Origin: Synechococcaceae cyanobacterium
GTDB lineage: Bacteria > Cyanobacteriota > Cyanobacteriia > PCC-6307 > Cyanobiaceae
Length of the DNA stretch: 64,000 bases
Direction: 5' to 3'
NCBI GenBank assembly: GCA_947378425.1
Contig: CANCJV010000014.1
Coordinates: 1-64,000, forward strand
Shown in pieces: positions 9,322 through 17,139 of this stretch (position 1 is its first letter; every line of letters starts with the position of its first letter). The position numbers and the translations under genes were made by a program. The notes under the pieces are model-generated. The model ran no database searches. It was not told the DNA's origin and was given only the letters and a program-made list of their open reading frames with translations.

Positions 9322-9382
9322 GGATCAGGACGGAAGCGAAAAAGCTAGCGGTGTCGAAGCCGACAGGGTTCTTTGAGGCTCC

Positions 9383-10300
9383 ATGCTGATGGTGGAACGC
9401 CCAACCTTTGATCTCATGGCCACTCTGCTGGACGGACGGCTGCTGGCGGCCGCGATCGAGCAACGCCTCATCGGTGTGATCGCAGCGGGACTGCCGCTGG
9501 CGGGTCGTCCCCCAGGCCTGGCCGTGCTGAGGATCGGGGACGATCCGGCCAGCGGCGTCTACGTGGCCAACAAGGAGAAGGCCTGCTGTCGCGTCGGCAT
9601 CCTCAACCTCGGCGCCCACCTGGCCGCCGACTCGGCGGCGGCGGCGGTGCTGGAGCAGATCCAGCGGCTCAACGCCGATCCCCGGGTGGACGGCATCCTG
9701 CTGCAGCTGCCCCTGCCGGCCGGTCTGGAGGAGGGCCCCCTGCTGGCGGCCATCGATCCCGACAAGGACGCCGACGGCCTGCACACTCTCAATCTGGGCC
9801 GCCTGCTCAAGGGAGAGCCCGGTCCGCGCAGCTGCACCCCGGCGGGGGTGATGGCCCTGCTGGCGGCGGCGGGGGTGGAGCTGGCCGGCAAGCGGGCCGT
9901 GGTGGTGGGCCGCAGCATCCTGGTGGGCCAGCCGATGGCGCTGATGCTGCAGGCGGCGAATGCCACCGTCAGCGTGGCCCACTCGCGCACCGCCGATCTG
10001 GCGGCGCTGACCCGTCAGGCGGAGGTGCTGGTGGTGGCGGCGGGCCGGCCGCGGATGATCGGCGCTGAGCATGTGACGCCGGGGGCGGTGGTGGTGGATG
10101 TGGGCATCCATCGCAAGCCCGAGGGCGGCCTCTGCGGCGATGTGCGCTTCGAGGAGGTGGAGCCGATCGCCAGCGCCATCTCGCCGGTGCCCGGTGGGGT
10201 CGGCCCGATGACCGTGGCGATGCTGCTGGTCAACACGGTGCTGGCCTGGTGCCGCCGCCACGGGGTGGATGGGGCACCGCTGGAGGATCTGCTGGTCTGA
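9383..10300 (+). CDS. folD: bifunctional methylenetetrahydrofolate dehydrogenase/cyclohydrolase
   Basis: FolD interconverts 5,10-methylene-THF, 5,10-methenyl-THF and 10-formyl-THF in the cytosol. Key parts are [18 protein letters not shown] with the active-site lysine, [24 protein letters not shown], the NADP-binding [17 protein letters not shown] and [13 protein letters not shown], and the C-terminal [14 protein letters not shown]. The length of 305 is slightly above the usual 285-300 because of a short N-terminal leader; the internal ATG at 9416 ([12 protein letters not shown]) gives the standard start. crtE follows after about 260 bp on the same strand, an arrangement I recall from other picocyanobacteria. 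Confidence 0.96.
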   Translation: MLMVERPTFDLMATLLDGRLLAAAIEQRLIGVIAAGLPLAGRPPGLAVLRIGDDPASGVYVANKEKACCRVGILNLGAHLAADSAAAAVLEQIQRLNADPRVDGILLQLPLPAGLEEGPLLAAIDPDKDADGLHTLNLGRLLKGEPGPRSCTPAGVMALLAAAGVELAGKRAVVVGRSILVGQPMALMLQAANATVSVAHSRTADLAALTRQAEVLVVAAGRPRMIGAEHVTPGAVVVDVGIHRKPEGGLCGDVRFEEVEPIASAISPVPGGVGPMTVAMLLVNTVLAWCRRHGVDGAPLEDLLV

Positions 10301-10561
10301 GCCTGGGCTGCTCTGAATCCGGGCTGACGCCGCGGCTACATCTCCCCCCACCAGGATCTGGATCAGCCCGGCCGCGGCCTCGTGGGGCAGGACGTCAGAG
10401 CGGGATCTCCGCTATCCGGTTCCCGAAAGACCTGGTTGTCCAGGGCTGGTTCAGGTCCGCTGGGGCCAGGACGGGGCACCGCTGGCTGCCCGGCCCTGTT
10501 AAGCCGGCGATCGCTCTCGGGGGGCAGGCTGCGAGAATCGTCGCCGAGCACCCAGTCCCCC

Positions 10562-11533
10562 ATGACCGCGTCGGTGAGCACGGCCCAGGATCCGGCCCAG
10601 GACGCGGCCCCAGCCCAGGATTCGGCCCCGGCCCATTCCTTTGATTTCGCCGCCTATCTGGAGGCGGCCAGGTTGCGGGTGGAGGGCGCCCTGGATGGCT
10701 CCCTCGGTCCGGAGCGGCCCGAATCCCTGCGGGAGGCGATGCGCTACTCCCTGCTGGCCGGCGGCAAGCGGTTGCGGCCGATCCTGTGTCTGGCGGCCTG
10801 CGAGCTGGCCGGCGGTGATGGCGACCTGGCCATGCCCACGGCGGTGGCACTGGAGATGATCCACACCATGTCGCTGATCCATGACGATCTCCCCGCCATG
10901 GACAACGACGATCTGCGACGGGGCCGGCCCACCAACCACAAGGTCTTCGGCGAGGCCAACGCCATCCTGGCCGGCGATGCCCTGCTCACCCGTGCCTTTG
11001 AAATGATCGCCCTGCGCAGTCCAGGCCTGCCGGCCGAACGGTTGCTGGCCGTCGTCGGCGAGCTGAGCCTGGCTTCCGGCGCTCCGGGGCTGGTGGGGGG
11101 CCAGGTGGTGGACCTGGAATGCGAGGGCAAGGCGGTGGATCTCGAGACGCTCGAATACATCCATCTGCACAAGACCGGCGCCCTGCTGCGGGCCTGTGTG
11201 ATCAGCGGTGCCCGGATCGCCGGCGCCTCCGAGGCCCTGCTCAGCGCCCTGGGCACCTATGCCCGCGGCATCGGTCTGGCCTTTCAGATCATCGACGACA
11301 TCCTCGATGTCACTGCCAGCAGCGAGGTGCTGGGCAAGACGGCGGGCAAGGACCTCACCGCCGACAAGACCACCTATCCCAAGCTGCTCGGCCTCGAGGA
11401 ATCGCGCCGCCGCGCCGAGGTCCTGGTGGCTGAGGCCAAGGCGGCCCTGGCCCCCTGGGGTGCCGGCGAGGGGGAGGCCAAGGCCGCCCCTCTGCTTGCC
11501 TTGGCCGACTACATCACCAGCCGCGATCGATGA
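10562..11533 (+). CDS. crtE: geranylgeranyl diphosphate synthase
   Basis: Polyprenyl synthase of 323 residues that elongates IPP/DMAPP to GGPP for carotenoids, chlorophyll phytol and quinones. The first aspartate-rich motif is [20 protein letters not shown], the second is [11 protein letters not shown], and GGKRLRP near residue 70 is the IPP-binding segment. Two residues separate the catalytic Asp pairs of the first motif, as in plant/cyanobacterial short-chain enzymes. The N-terminus carries an Ala/Gln/Asp-rich repeat ([17 protein letters not shown]). The stop overlaps the ATG of the next gene by 4 bp, so the two are co-transcribed. Confidence 0.96.
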   Translation: MTASVSTAQDPAQDAAPAQDSAPAHSFDFAAYLEAARLRVEGALDGSLGPERPESLREAMRYSLLAGGKRLRPILCLAACELAGGDGDLAMPTAVALEMIHTMSLIHDDLPAMDNDDLRRGRPTNHKVFGEANAILAGDALLTRAFEMIALRSPGLPAERLLAVVGELSLASGAPGLVGGQVVDLECEGKAVDLETLEYIHLHKTGALLRACVISGARIAGASEALLSALGTYARGIGLAFQIIDDILDVTASSEVLGKTAGKDLTADKTTYPKLLGLEESRRRAEVLVAEAKAALAPWGAGEGEAKAAPLLALADYITSRDR

Positions 11534-12087
11534 CCTCTGCCATTGCCAGTGATTCGGGCCACCTGCTGCTGATGCTGCGCGATCTGCTGGATAACGCCGT
11601 GCTCTGGTGGGGGCTGGCCGCCTGTGGTCTGGCCCAGGTGTCCAAGCTGTTCGTGGAACTGGCGCTGCATGGCCACTGGCGCCCCGCGGTGCTGTTTGAA
11701 ACCGGTGGGATGCCCTCCAGCCATTCGGCCCTGATGACCGGCACCGCCGCCGGCATCGGCTGGAGCCAGGGGTTTCAGGATCCCCTCTTCGCCCTGGCGG
11801 CGACCCTTTGCTTCGTGGTGCTCTACGACGCCAGCGGGGTGCGCTACGCCGCCGGTCGCACCGCCGCCCGGGTCAACACCCTGGTGGGGGGGAACGAGAT
11901 CACCGGTTCGATCTGGGACAACCCGCTCAAGGAGAACCTCGGCCACACCAAGCTGGAAGTGCTGGCCGGCAGTGTCATCGGCCCCCTGGTGGCCCTGCCC
12001 GGCCTGGCCCTGATCGGCACCCCGCTGCATCTGATCCAGAACGTCAGCCAGCTGCTCAGCCCCAGCCTGCCTGCGGCCCTGGGGTGA
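11530..12087 (+). CDS. divergent PAP2-family membrane protein
   Basis: A 185-residue protein of the YuiD/DUF212 (divergent PAP2) family with four to five predicted helices. The family motifs [13 protein letters not shown] and [17 protein letters not shown] are both present, as is the later [15 protein letters not shown]. The membrane orientation and phosphatase-like residues suggest action on a lipid phosphate, but the substrate is unknown. It overlaps crtE upstream (ATGA) and the helicase gene downstream, and a crtE-PAP2-like pairing is widespread in cyanobacteria. Confidence 0.9.
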   Translation: MTSAIASDSGHLLLMLRDLLDNAVLWWGLAACGLAQVSKLFVELALHGHWRPAVLFETGGMPSSHSALMTGTAAGIGWSQGFQDPLFALAATLCFVVLYDASGVRYAAGRTAARVNTLVGGNEITGSIWDNPLKENLGHTKLEVLAGSVIGPLVALPGLALIGTPLHLIQNVSQLLSPSLPAALG

Positions 12088-13577
12088 TCGCGCCGCCCTC
12101 CCCCGGCCCGGCCCTGACCCCCGACCAGCAGGAGGCCGCCGCCGCCTTTGCCGACTGGCTGGCGGCCCCGGCCGATGGCACGCCTTTCGTGCTCAGTGGC
12201 TATGCCGGCACGGGCAAGACCTTCCTCTCCACTCGTCTGCTGCAGGAGGTGGAGGCCGGCGGCCTCTGCTGGACCGTGGTGGCGCCCACCCACAAGGCTG
12301 TCGGGGTGCTGCGGCGCCAGCTGGAGCTGGTGGGTCTGCAGCCCACCTGGTATCCCTCCACCATCCACCGCTTGCTGCGCTTGAAGCTCAGGCGCCAGGG
12401 GGATCTGGAGCGCTGCGAGGAGACCGAGCAGACGGCCATGGCGCTGGAGCACCTGGGACTGGTGCTGATCGATGAGGCGTCGATGGTGGACAGCGATCTG
12501 CTGGAGATCGCCCTGCGCTGCGCCCATCCCTTCCGCACCCGCCTGGTGTTCGTGGGTGATCCGGCCCAGCTGCCGCCGGTGGGCGAGCCCGTCAGCCCCG
12601 TGTTCGCCCTGGGCCGGGCCAGCCGGGCGGACCTGCGGCAGGTGGTGCGCCATCAGGGGCCGGTGCTGCGCTTGGCGACGGGCCTGCGCCAGGGGGATCT
12701 GCCCTGCCGGCGGCCGCCGCTGCTGGCGCCGCTGCTCAGCGATGCCGGCATGGTCTGCGCCCTGGATCGCACCGGCTGGCTGTCGGCGGCCCAGGCGGCC
12801 CTGCGCCGCAGCTGCGACACCGACAATCCCGATCTGGCCCGAATCCTCTGTTACACCAACCGCTCCCTGGAGCAGCTGGTGCCGATCGCTCGCCGGGCCC
12901 TGCATGGCGAGATGGCCGACCAGCTGCCGGTCCTGCCGGGCGAGGTGCTGATCACCCGTTCGGCGGTGATGGCGCCGGCCTGCCGGGAGGGGGCTGAGGC
13001 CGCCGAGGAGCCGGACATGGTGCTGGGCTCGAATCGGGAGCTGGTGGTGCGGGATGTCAAGCCGGAGCGCTGTGATCTGGCCGAGTTCGGGATTGGCTTC
13101 GGCAGCCTGGATGGGCTGGGGGCCCCGGTGATCGATACGCTCACCGCCAGCGTGGAGGCGGGCGAGACCCAGCTCGCCCTGCGGCTGCTGCCACCACTGG
13201 GCAGTGCAGCCCGGGCCAGCCTCGAGGCGGTGCTGCAGGGGCTGCGCCTGCAGGCTCGCGAGGCCGGCAAGCGCGATGGCCGCGCCCTCTGGCGCCGCTA
13301 CTTCTTGCTACGGGATGCCTTCGCCTCCCTGGGGCCTGCCGCCGTGCTGACGGTGCATCGCAGCCAGGGCAGCACCTTCGGTGAGGTGTTCGTCGATGCC
13401 GATGTCTTCTGGCCCAAGGATGAAATCCTGCGCCGCCAGCTCGTCTATGTGGCCGTCAGTCGCGCCAGCCAGGCGGTGACGCTGATGGCCGGAGCGGGCA
13501 GCGAGCGGGATGTCGCGCTCTGGCAGGAGTGGCTGCGGGATCCGCAGCCTCAGGCTGGCGAGCTGAGCCTGGGTTGA
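12084..13577 (+). CDS. RecD-like SF1 DNA helicase
   Basis: A 497-residue ATP-dependent helicase of the RecD2/Dda-like SF1B group. Walker A is GYAGTGKTF (about residue 38), then THKAVGVLRR (motif Ia), VLIDEASMVDSDLL (Walker B), FVGDPAQLPPVGE (motif III), and near the C-terminus VLTVHRSQGSTFGEVFVD (motif V) with QLVYVAVSRAS (motif VI). I place the start at the GTG at 12084, which overlaps the previous stop. It lacks the RecD2 N-terminal tandem helix-hairpin-helix region, so it is a short RecD-like helicase of unknown pathway. Confidence 0.9.
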   Translation: MIAPPSPGPALTPDQQEAAAAFADWLAAPADGTPFVLSGYAGTGKTFLSTRLLQEVEAGGLCWTVVAPTHKAVGVLRRQLELVGLQPTWYPSTIHRLLRLKLRRQGDLERCEETEQTAMALEHLGLVLIDEASMVDSDLLEIALRCAHPFRTRLVFVGDPAQLPPVGEPVSPVFALGRASRADLRQVVRHQGPVLRLATGLRQGDLPCRRPPLLAPLLSDAGMVCALDRTGWLSAAQAALRRSCDTDNPDLARILCYTNRSLEQLVPIARRALHGEMADQLPVLPGEVLITRSAVMAPACREGAEAAEEPDMVLGSNRELVVRDVKPERCDLAEFGIGFGSLDGLGAPVIDTLTASVEAGETQLALRLLPPLGSAARASLEAVLQGLRLQAREAGKRDGRALWRRYFLLRDAFASLGPAAVLTVHRSQGSTFGEVFVDADVFWPKDEILRRQLVYVAVSRASQAVTLMAGAGSERDVALWQEWLRDPQPQAGELSLG

Positions 13578-13771
13578 AGCTCCTGGTGGAAGCCCTGACC
13601 TGCTGCTGCCCTGGTTCCAGGGCTTCGAGGCTGGATCAGGGCCCTTGATCTCGATGATCCATCGCCAATGGCGGGGCCACCAGGAGGCATCCGGGCTGTG
13701 CGACCTGGGTCGCGAAAGGGCATCGGGGGCCGGGCTTGGAGCCACGGTCCCGCAAGCTGGGGAGAGGCCTT

Positions 13772-14518
13772 ATGATTCATTTACATGCTTATAGCCCGCA
13801 TGCTGCAGTTTCATGGTATTTTAGTAGCCGTTATGGCTCTATGACTGGGCCGTTGAGCGCCGTGTCGTCAGCGTTGAAATTGCTGTTGAAATGCCTGGGT
13901 CCAGGTGTGGCTGGAGTGGCTGTTTCAATGGTTGTCTTCGAGCCATGTTTGGCACTTCAGATCACTCTCGATCAGCGCCCTGATCTTCAGGGCGAGCCGC
14001 TTCAGAGTCCCCGGATGCGCTCTGGGCAAACCCGATCAACGGAGTTCCGACTCTCTGGCGCGACTGATCATGGCGATCGGGGTGTCGCCGGGGCAGGCTC
14101 CGGCTCGATCAGGCCGGCTGAAACCGATTCCGCCGATGGTCTGGCCGCTCCAGCTGCTGATCCTGCCGACACCGTTGGATCCGCTCTGTCCTTGGCTCAG
14201 TACTCTGTCGACCCGCTGCCGGCCGGTCGGCCTAATACTGGATTTGCCAATCCTCACTCCCAGGGGCTCGGTGAGGCGCTTGTCGCCTTTCTGGTTCTGG
14301 GACTCGGCCTGGGCTCGCTGCTGCTTTGGCGCCAGGGTTGGTTCCGGAGGCGGCGTTGGAATCGCAGCGACCGGGGGGGTGAATGGCTCCTGCCTCCGCC
14401 ACGGTTCCGTCCTCGCACCCCCCACGAGCGCCTGCACGATCCGGTTTATCTGCGGCGCATGCTCGAAGCCGAGCAGCTCGTTCGTGGCCAGCGGGATGGG
14501 GTGGATACCAAAGTCTGA
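13772..14518 (+). CDS. hypothetical protein with N- and C-terminal membrane segments
   Basis: A frame of 248 residues beginning MIHLHAYSPHAAVSWYF, with a GGAGAGG-like ribosome-binding site just upstream of the ATG. There is a weak hydrophobic segment near the N-terminus (LGPGVAGVAVSMVVF), a polar Ala/Ser/Asp-rich middle, and a clear helix LGEALVAFLVLGLGLGSLLLW followed by a very basic stretch (RRRRWNR) and a helical tail ending RMLEAEQLVRGQRDG. The orientation would leave the tail in the cytosol. The middle is compositionally poor, and the 5' third is AT-richer than the flanks, so part of it may be non-coding. Family not recognised. Confidence 0.45.
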   Translation: MIHLHAYSPHAAVSWYFSSRYGSMTGPLSAVSSALKLLLKCLGPGVAGVAVSMVVFEPCLALQITLDQRPDLQGEPLQSPRMRSGQTRSTEFRLSGATDHGDRGVAGAGSGSIRPAETDSADGLAAPAADPADTVGSALSLAQYSVDPLPAGRPNTGFANPHSQGLGEALVAFLVLGLGLGSLLLWRQGWFRRRRWNRSDRGGEWLLPPPRFRPRTPHERLHDPVYLRRMLEAEQLVRGQRDGVDTKV

Positions 14519-14789
14519 GCAGGCCTCCTCGAGTGGCTGGCAGCGGCATCAGGCTTCAGCGGCCGGCACAGCGAGCCAGCGGCACCTGAATCTTCGAACC
14601 GAAATCGAGATTGGGTCCAGCCGAGATGATTCTTAGCGACATCGAACTCAGCGCGACATCGAATTGAGATGGCCGTGATTGAATCTGAACCTGCTGGCTC
14701 GTTATGAGCTTGCGCCCGTTGGGGGTTCAGGGAGGGCGGGAGGATGGGCGGCTGACGATGGCGAGAATCGCACCGCAAGGGCGTCGATC

Positions 14790-15260
14790 ATGAACCTGTA
14801 TCCCCTCCGCCTGGCGCCGGGAGTGGACCTGCTCCACTCGCTCCAGCACTTGCCGATCGAGCAGGGGCAGCAGGCCGGCATGGTGCTCAGCGGCATCGGC
14901 AGCCTGGCGGGGGCACGGCTGCGGCTGGCCGGTCAGTCGTCCTTCAGCACCCTCAGGGGTGATCTGGAGATCCTCTCCCTGGCCGGCAGCCTCTCGACCA
15001 CGGGCGCCCACCTGCACATCAGCCTGGCCGAAGGCACCACGGGCCGGGTCATCGGCGGCCACCTAGGTGCCGGCTCGCGGGTTCGCACCACCGCCGAACT
15101 GCTGGTGGTCTGGCTGCCTGAGTGGACCTTTCAACGCGTCATTGACGCGGCAACGGGCTGTCGGGAGTTGCAGATCGAGCGGCGATCTCAGCCGGCAGCG
15201 GTCGTCGGCAGTCCGATGCCAGCTGCTGGCGCCGACGAAACACCGCCCGGGCTTTGCTGA
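14790..15260 (+). CDS. PPC (DUF296) domain protein
   Basis: A 156-residue protein whose first 130 residues match the PPC/DUF296 fold: MNLYPLRLAPGVDLLHSL, GMVLSGIGSLAGARLRLA, LEILSLAGSLSTTGAHLHISLAE, then VIGGHLGAGSRVRTTAELLVV. The internal HLH triad (GAHLH and GGHL) supplies the metal-binding His residues seen in bacterial PPC structures. Bacterial PPC proteins are trimers of uncertain function; plant members bind DNA through AT-hooks that are absent here. The C-terminal 25 residues are a disordered tail. Confidence 0.9.
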   Translation: MNLYPLRLAPGVDLLHSLQHLPIEQGQQAGMVLSGIGSLAGARLRLAGQSSFSTLRGDLEILSLAGSLSTTGAHLHISLAEGTTGRVIGGHLGAGSRVRTTAELLVVWLPEWTFQRVIDAATGCRELQIERRSQPAAVVGSPMPAAGADETPPGLC

Positions 15261-16099
15261 CGTTCCACCGCCGGCCAGCCTCCCAGGCCCGACCAGCCCA
15301 GGCCATCGGCTCCCGCGGGACCTGATCCTGGCGCGAAAGGAGGTGCCTTCTACCCATGGGGAAGGGAGATCTGGCTGTCGGGATCGCCAGGAATGGATCG
15401 GTTGTCTGCATTGATCGACAAACTCTCCTTTCAATCTGTGTCCTTCGCTTTGCAGATGTTGGCGTGCGGGAGTCACGTTGACCTCAACGGCAAAGTCGCG
15501 AACGCGGGAGCCGATTTCAGTGCTGGCGAGATCTTCACCGGCGCCATGCTGCAGAAAGCAGCCCAGGCCGCTCCCAGGCCCAACTGGCAACGTCGGTCGC
15601 GCAGATCTCGAATCGCGATCCATCGTTGGGGCCTTGAATCCTGGCCGTTGCTGATCAGCGCCGTGCCCCAGTGCAGCAGGATCCAGACAGGTTGACTCCG
15701 GGCGATTCAGAAGGTGTTCGCCAGGAAGCTCGCTGCCTCCCTGCCGCGAGCTTCCTGGGGGCTGAGGCAGGGGTTGTTCCCGGCGACCGCCATTACTGGA
15801 TCCACCAGACCACGGCAAGAGGCATGACCACGGCAAGGGTCATGACCACGGCAGTGGCCATGGAAACGGCATGGCCAACGGCAAGGTGTGGAGCGAGTCC
15901 CGGGCTCAGCTTGGAGGGCGTCGATGCGCTTGAAGCCGGTGATCCCCATGACGGTGAAGCTGGCGCGCCGAAGCCTGCTCCGGTCACGGCCAGGGCAATC
16001 CCTGGCCCAGGCTGCGATGGCTGGCGGCTGTTCCTGAGTGCAACCCGATGCCGCCTTCCCCATGCCCGTGGCAACGGGGAGCAACGGGCCGCAGCCGCT
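15261..16099. other. gene-poor stretch with decay signs
   Basis: About 840 bases without a convincing gene. Frames on both strands are Arg/Ser/Pro-rich and show no family pattern. The stretch holds an 18-bp tandem repeat listed separately, which in one plus-strand frame encodes a His/Gly-rich peptide. It lies between the PPC gene and the ArsR-family regulator. Confidence 0.4.
15808..15879 (+). repeat. 18-bp tandem repeat encoding His/Gly/Asp-rich units
   Basis: Three near-identical 18-bp copies at 15808-15825, 15826-15843 and 15844-15861, of the form GACCACGGCAAG-GGTCAT, and a diverged fourth copy at 15862-15879. In the frame starting at 15808 they read DHGKRH, DHGKGH, DHGSGH, then GNGMAN, and continue without a stop to about residue VWSESRAQLGG. 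There is no start codon in the frame upstream of the repeats before a TGA, so this is probably the remains of a metal-binding His-rich gene. An ArsR-family regulator lies about 220 bp away. Confidence 0.6.
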
Positions 16100-16438
16100 T
16101 CAGCTGGAACGCAGCTGCTGCAGCTGGGCTTCCAGTCGCTGTCTCAGACGGGTCTGGACCAGGGTGCAGAGTTCGTCCACCAGCGCACTGTCGGCACTCC
16201 AGATGGTGCGCACGCCCTCGCGTTGACAGCGCACCAGGTCGGCCCGTTGCAGCTGGCCGAGTTGGCGACTGATGTGCGACTGGGACAGGCCGGTGGCTTC
16301 GATCAGGCCGGCCACATCCATGGGGCCCGCTTTGAGTTGGCAGAGCAATTGCAGCCGGGCTGGCTCACTGAGCAGCCGGAAGAAGCGGCTGTACTCCTCC
16401 AGGAGCTGGGCGGAAGGCATGGAACCGGCGGGGCCCAT
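16100..16438 (-). CDS. ArsR/SmtB-family transcriptional regulator
   Basis: A 112-residue winged-helix repressor. The DNA-binding region reads LLSEPARLQLLCQLKAGPMDVAGLIEATGLSQSHISRQLGQLQRADLVRCQREGVRTIWS; the recognition helix is TGLSQSHISRQLGQL. The ELCVCDL cysteine site of SmtB/ArsR sensors is absent, though two Cys residues occur (LLCQL and LVRCQ) and the C-terminus has VDELCTLVQ. The ligand is therefore undetermined. It is divergent from the broken methyltransferase gene, with about 11 bp between starts, so any operator must overlap both. A start at the internal Met (MPSAQLLEEY) is also possible. Confidence 0.9.
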   Translation of the reverse strand: MGPAGSMPSAQLLEEYSRFFRLLSEPARLQLLCQLKAGPMDVAGLIEATGLSQSHISRQLGQLQRADLVRCQREGVRTIWSADSALVDELCTLVQTRLRQRLEAQLQQLRSS

Positions 16439-16449
16439 CCCGATGGTGT

Positions 16450-16961
16450 ATGACGATCAACGCATTATGCACTGGCACTGATGTCCGCCAGTTCTGGGAT
16501 GCCCGCTGTTCTGGGCCGTGTTCGCCTGGAGTGGCGCTCCCAACGACGTTCTGAGGCAGCAGGCCGCCGGCCTGCCCCGGGGTCTGACGGAGAACGACCT
16601 CTGCTGTGACCCGGGCGACTTCGAACCGAGGCTCTGCAGCATCGACCTGGTGGTGGCGATCTGGATGCACCTGCCGCCCGATCTGCGGGGAACGGCGCTC
16701 CGCCGCGCCGTGGCGGCCCTGCGCCCAGGCGGCCATCTGATCCTGGAGGCCCCACACCCCGCGCCAACGGCAGCTGGGCAGCGGCGGGGTCCGCCCGGTC
16801 TGGAGCTGCTGATCGAACCGGAGCCCTTGCAGTGCCAGCTGGAGGGGTTGGCATTGCTGATCCTGCAGGAGCGTCAGCGCTGGATCGAGGCGGGGCCTGT
16901 CCACCACGGGGAGAGCGCCGTGGGCCAGGTGCTGGGGCGCAGGCTGGCCGGCCTGGGCTGA
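16450..16961 (+). pseudogene. class I SAM methyltransferase, frameshifted and internally deleted
   Basis: The start region encodes MTINALCTGTDVRQFWDARCSGP in one frame; the continuation FAWSGAPNDVLRQQAAGLP lies in another, so there is a frameshift near 16518. The second part then jumps from AAGLPRGLTEN to DLCCDPGDFEPRLCSIDLVVAIWMHLPPDLRG, where family members have about 50 residues containing SAM-binding motif I (a GxGxG-like loop). The 3' part is otherwise intact: AALRPGGHLILEAPHP and the final ERQRWIEAGPVHHGESAVGQVLGRR. TehB-like SAM-dependent methyltransferases have this layout. I call it a dead gene. It is divergent from the ArsR regulator that may once have controlled it. Confidence 0.75.
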
Positions 16962-17139
16962 GCCTCCGGCAAGGGCTGAACCTGCGGCCCCGAGATCGTT
17001 GCTGCCTCCGCCCTGTCTGCCTGTGATCCGCGGCTCATGGCCGGTGATCGAGCGAGCGGCAGCGACCTGATCGCTGGCTGCCTGGCCGCTCTGAAACCGA
17101 TGCAGGAGGTCCTTCGGAGCTCAGCCGTCCATGGACGGC

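Noticed and set aside
13905-14636. Alternative frame across the hypothetical gene at 13772-14518
   Set aside because: Trp/Cys/Arg/Ser-rich translation with no clear helix or start; the chosen frame has a ribosome site, a membrane helix and a helical tail.
15063-15836. Long minus-strand open frame opposite the PPC gene and downstream region
   Set aside because: Translation is Arg/Ser/Pro/Gly-rich noise with no family pattern; long open frames are common on the antisense strand at this GC content.
15808-15879. CRISPR-like array
   Set aside because: Units are directly adjacent 18-bp tandem copies without unique spacers and there are no cas genes.
15793-16074. Minus-strand frame with alternating Val/Ala/Met run opposite the 18-bp repeat
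   Set aside because: It is the reverse reading of the repeat; no start context and no domain.
16471-16492. ACTGGC-N10-GCCAGT inverted repeat between the ArsR gene and the broken methyltransferase
   Set aside because: Could be the ArsR operator, but it lies inside the coding remnant and has no further support.
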